A stretch of 64,000 nucleotides of DNA from Solea solea (taxonomy: Eukaryota; Chordata; Actinopteri; Pleuronectiformes; Soleidae): assembly GCF_958295425.1 (NCBI RefSeq), contig NC_081144.1, positions 7,293,186 through 7,357,185 of the forward strand. The letters are read 5' to 3'. Positions 61,510 through 64,000 of the stretch are shown one piece after another; the first letter of the stretch is position 1; each line of letters begins with the position of its first letter. The notes beneath the pieces are model-generated. The model did not search any database and was not told the origin of the DNA. It was given only the letters and a program-made list of their open reading frames with translations. The position numbers and the translations under genes were made by a program.

Positions 61510-64000
61510 TCAAATTTGACTCAAATACTTTAGCAGTAGTTCACTTTAGAAATGTTGACGTGGCATGACATAAAACAATTTGCCAAACTGTAACATTAGG
61601 TCAGTTTTTTTTCTGCACATAATGTGCAATACAACATTTCTCTTTTACAGAAAACTAAAACAATATATATATACTATATAATATATTTTTTGTAAACCAG
61701 GCTGAACACAACTAAACTAAAAGAGCCTCTCTGCCTATAGTCTCTTATTCATGTCTAAAGTATCTTATTTAATCAAGGGTAAAAAAGAAAAAAAAATATT
61801 TAAGGGTGGTGGGGCCTTCCTTTACCTCTAATTTAATACAGTTTTTGATTATTTGTTTGCAAGAGACAAGGATAAGAAGTGTGTGTATGAGAGGCAGTGG
61901 AGTGAATGAACAACAGGCTGTCTGGGGCTTTGTGTGTGTCCCACTTTGCTTGAACTAATTTTTCATGTCGCACTACAGTTCACAACACACAAAGAGCCCT
62001 CTGTTGAGAACCAAGTGCAGTAGTTGGTAAATGGTTGGATCATACCGTCCTAAAAGTGCCAAATGAGATGGACTCAAGGTGGAAACAGTACGAGGAACCA
62101 TATAAGTCGCTGCTTGTATAAATAAATCCAAATATAGACATAGATAGATACTTTAGGACAACGTGCTGAACACCCCAGCTGCTCGGCATGTGGCTCTTGA
62201 TTTGGCGGGGTTCCCAACTGATTGAGAATGAATCCAGCTGATCGAAGAGATTGATAGACGAGCCATATGATGCTGGGACACTTCGATCCTTGAGATCAAT
62301 GCGCTTGTGTCATACATGCTGGGATGAAGGATCACAGCGACAAGAATGACACATGCTGCAATATCAAATAAGAGAGAGAGAACCAACATTTGACTGTGTC
62401 TTTCACAGTGAGCGCTGTGTTCACAACGTTTAAAATGAAGTCACAGATGCTCATGTCAGCAAGCAGTCTCCGAAAGATTAGCCCACCATTCCCCACCCAC
62501 AAAAACGACTTCATCAGGAGACATTCATATCAGTATGACAGTGTTTTCACTGGTTGCGGCCCTAAAATTATTATTATTATCATTTAAGGGTGACCTGGCC
62601 AAGAGGTCAGTTGCACCAGTGAAACAGTGGTTTGAAAGTGCAAACACGTTGACAGTTAAAGAGCAGCAGCTGGGAGTGCAGTAACAATTTTAAGATCACA
62701 AGCACAGATCAAAGAATTCCAGTTGAAAATGTGTTTTGTCATTTTGAGTTCAGATTGGAGAGAGTTTTCCAAGCAGAGGGGGCAGCAAAACCGAGCGCTA
62801 TGTTCCTCCAGTTCAGTCTGAAAACATGAGGCACAGTCAAAAGAAAGCTGTCACAGGAGCGGAAGGCGTAGTGGCTTGTAGTTGTTTGCAGAAAGATGCA
62901 TGAATGGGAGGGAACCAAACCATCAGAGTCGATACTTGATCTGGAACTGGTACTTGGTGGATGTATTGCTCCTAGATGGGTCGTAATGGTTTGGAAAAAT
63001 ATAAAAACAGATGTGATCTAGGAAAAAATATGTTATATCTGAAATGTATGAGGATGCACTTTAGCAATACGGGAATGTAAATGTTTTTGAGGGAGACAGG
63101 GTTTTGTACATTCTACACCGAGTGGAAATTGGACTGGTGGAGAGCAACAACAGAGCGAAAGCCAGACACTTCCTTTAAGCTTGATTACTACAATGAAACA
63201 TCTCTAGTGTCCGCTGCACCGAAATCAAACAGTGGAAAGCAGAGGCATGTAAAGCATTCTCTGAATCCACTATATCTCCTCCCATGAGCAACAGCTCAAG
63301 TAATAGCTGGCTAACGGTGCTGAGCACATTTCAGAGTGTGCAGGGGAGATAGTTTTGTCACAGAAGGCAAACGCTCTAAAGTGCACCTTCCTCAGAAGTG
63401 GAAATAGGGGTGCAAAGGCGTATTTGTGAGGAATCACATGTTTTCAGATCACACATTGAGCTTCTAAGTATAGCTGTGGTTTATCTGTGCTCCTGGAGAC
63501 AGAAGCCATGAATACTGCATTGCTCTGGTTGCTGTCAAAAGGGTTTCAATGTTGAGGCATGCTTGAATGGATAAGTGACGTTTTTATCATGAGAACACCA
63601 CCGTTCACCTCTCTCTTGCATTTCTTTACATACAGATGTGGAATGCAGATGAGCCGAGTGCTCATATGCTACATTCCATTTAAAAATTCTCCATAAAGGT
63701 GGAACACGAGCATTCAGAGCCCCATATCTTTCGCTGAAAACTCCATACAGGAGGACGTGATGCATGGTTGTCTGCGACAGCCAAATAAGTCCCAGTTTGA
63801 AATGAGGTCCAAGTGTTTAACAGGGGAACTGGGGCGGCAGACTTTTTTTTTTTTAGTGCTTGTATCCGTTTCACCTGAGAGATCAGTTGTGCTTTACTCT
63901 TTGAAACAACGGATTTCTTTCAAGGCACAGAAAAGCTGGCAACCCAAGTCCTTTTGGTCCCACAGAGGCACAGCTCTGCCTCCCTGCCATGATTTTTACC
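61510..64000. other. Unrecognised upstream DNA
   Basis: No gene recognised. The minus-strand frame at 62153-62389 begins with a hydrophobic stretch but shows no family signature or flanking exons. The 62.7-62.9 kb segment has a repeat-like feel but could not be matched to anything else in the window. Confidence 0.4.

Noticed and set aside
62153..62389. Minus-strand frame with a hydrophobic start resembling a membrane segment
   Set aside because: One short hydrophobic run without a conserved motif, exon-like borders or neighbours is not enough to call a gene.
1..64000. CRISPR array, operon, phage or plasmid features
   Set aside because: No regularly spaced identical repeats, no dense coding, no ribosome-binding-site-linked frames; the content is that of a vertebrate intron.
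1..64000. Endogenous retrovirus or other viral insertion
   Set aside because: No LTR pair, primer-binding site or polymerase/capsid-like frame was recognised.

Overview
This is vertebrate nuclear DNA, almost certainly from a ray-finned fish, most likely a percomorph teleost. It is AT-rich and nearly gene-free. It carries many short dispersed elements of kinds familiar from teleost genomes: tRNA-headed SINEs, hAT-like miniature transposons, foldback elements and microsatellites. It holds one confidently identified protein-coding piece. Nothing indicates a bacterial, phage, plasmid or CRISPR system.

Gene content. The only clear coding sequence is on the minus strand at 54282-54815. It is the first coding exon of a group III metabotropic glutamate receptor, best matched to mGluR4 (grm4). 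The 178 codons encode a signal peptide and the first part of the extracellular glutamate-binding Venus-flytrap domain. They end exactly at the conserved Leu-Phe-Lys exon boundary, in phase 0, with a GT donor. I saw no further grm4 exon at lower coordinates, so positions 1-54281 are read as part of a very long first coding intron. Positions 54816-64000 are read as the 5' side of the gene: leader, promoter or upstream introns, and intergenic DNA.

Layout. 1-8.7 kb: intronic DNA with a degenerate TIR element, copy 1 of a composite repeat (2.93-3.31 kb), a tRNA-headed SINE (6.0-6.24 kb) and an hAT-like fragment (8.35-8.67 kb). 8.7-21 kb: mostly unrecognised intronic sequence with one near-full SINE (14.27-14.58 kb) and microsatellites. 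21-29 kb: a dispersed repeat, a SINE tail, a long imperfect palindrome (22.34-22.98 kb), an interrupted SINE (26.13-26.88 kb) and a TIR element (28.28-28.69 kb). 33-36 kb: an hAT-type MITE with a perfect 8-bp target duplication, a TIR element and a long (TA)n tract. 38.9-39.9 kb: a TIR element with a SINE nested inside it, flanked by a 12-bp target duplication. 41-52 kb: more SINEs, a palindromic MITE and simple repeats. 53.86-54.17 kb: a MITE ending 113 bases from the grm4 splice donor. 55.84-56.17 kb: a GC-rich foldback element about 1 kb upstream of the grm4 start codon. 58.07-59.0 kb: copy 2 of the composite repeat followed by a TIR element related to the one at 38.9 kb.

How it fits together. 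The window is a segment of one large neuronal receptor gene with its upstream flank, reshaped by several waves of transposon insertion. Nesting and target duplications give a partial relative chronology. Family assignments of repeats rest on recognition and internal comparison only; no library search was possible.
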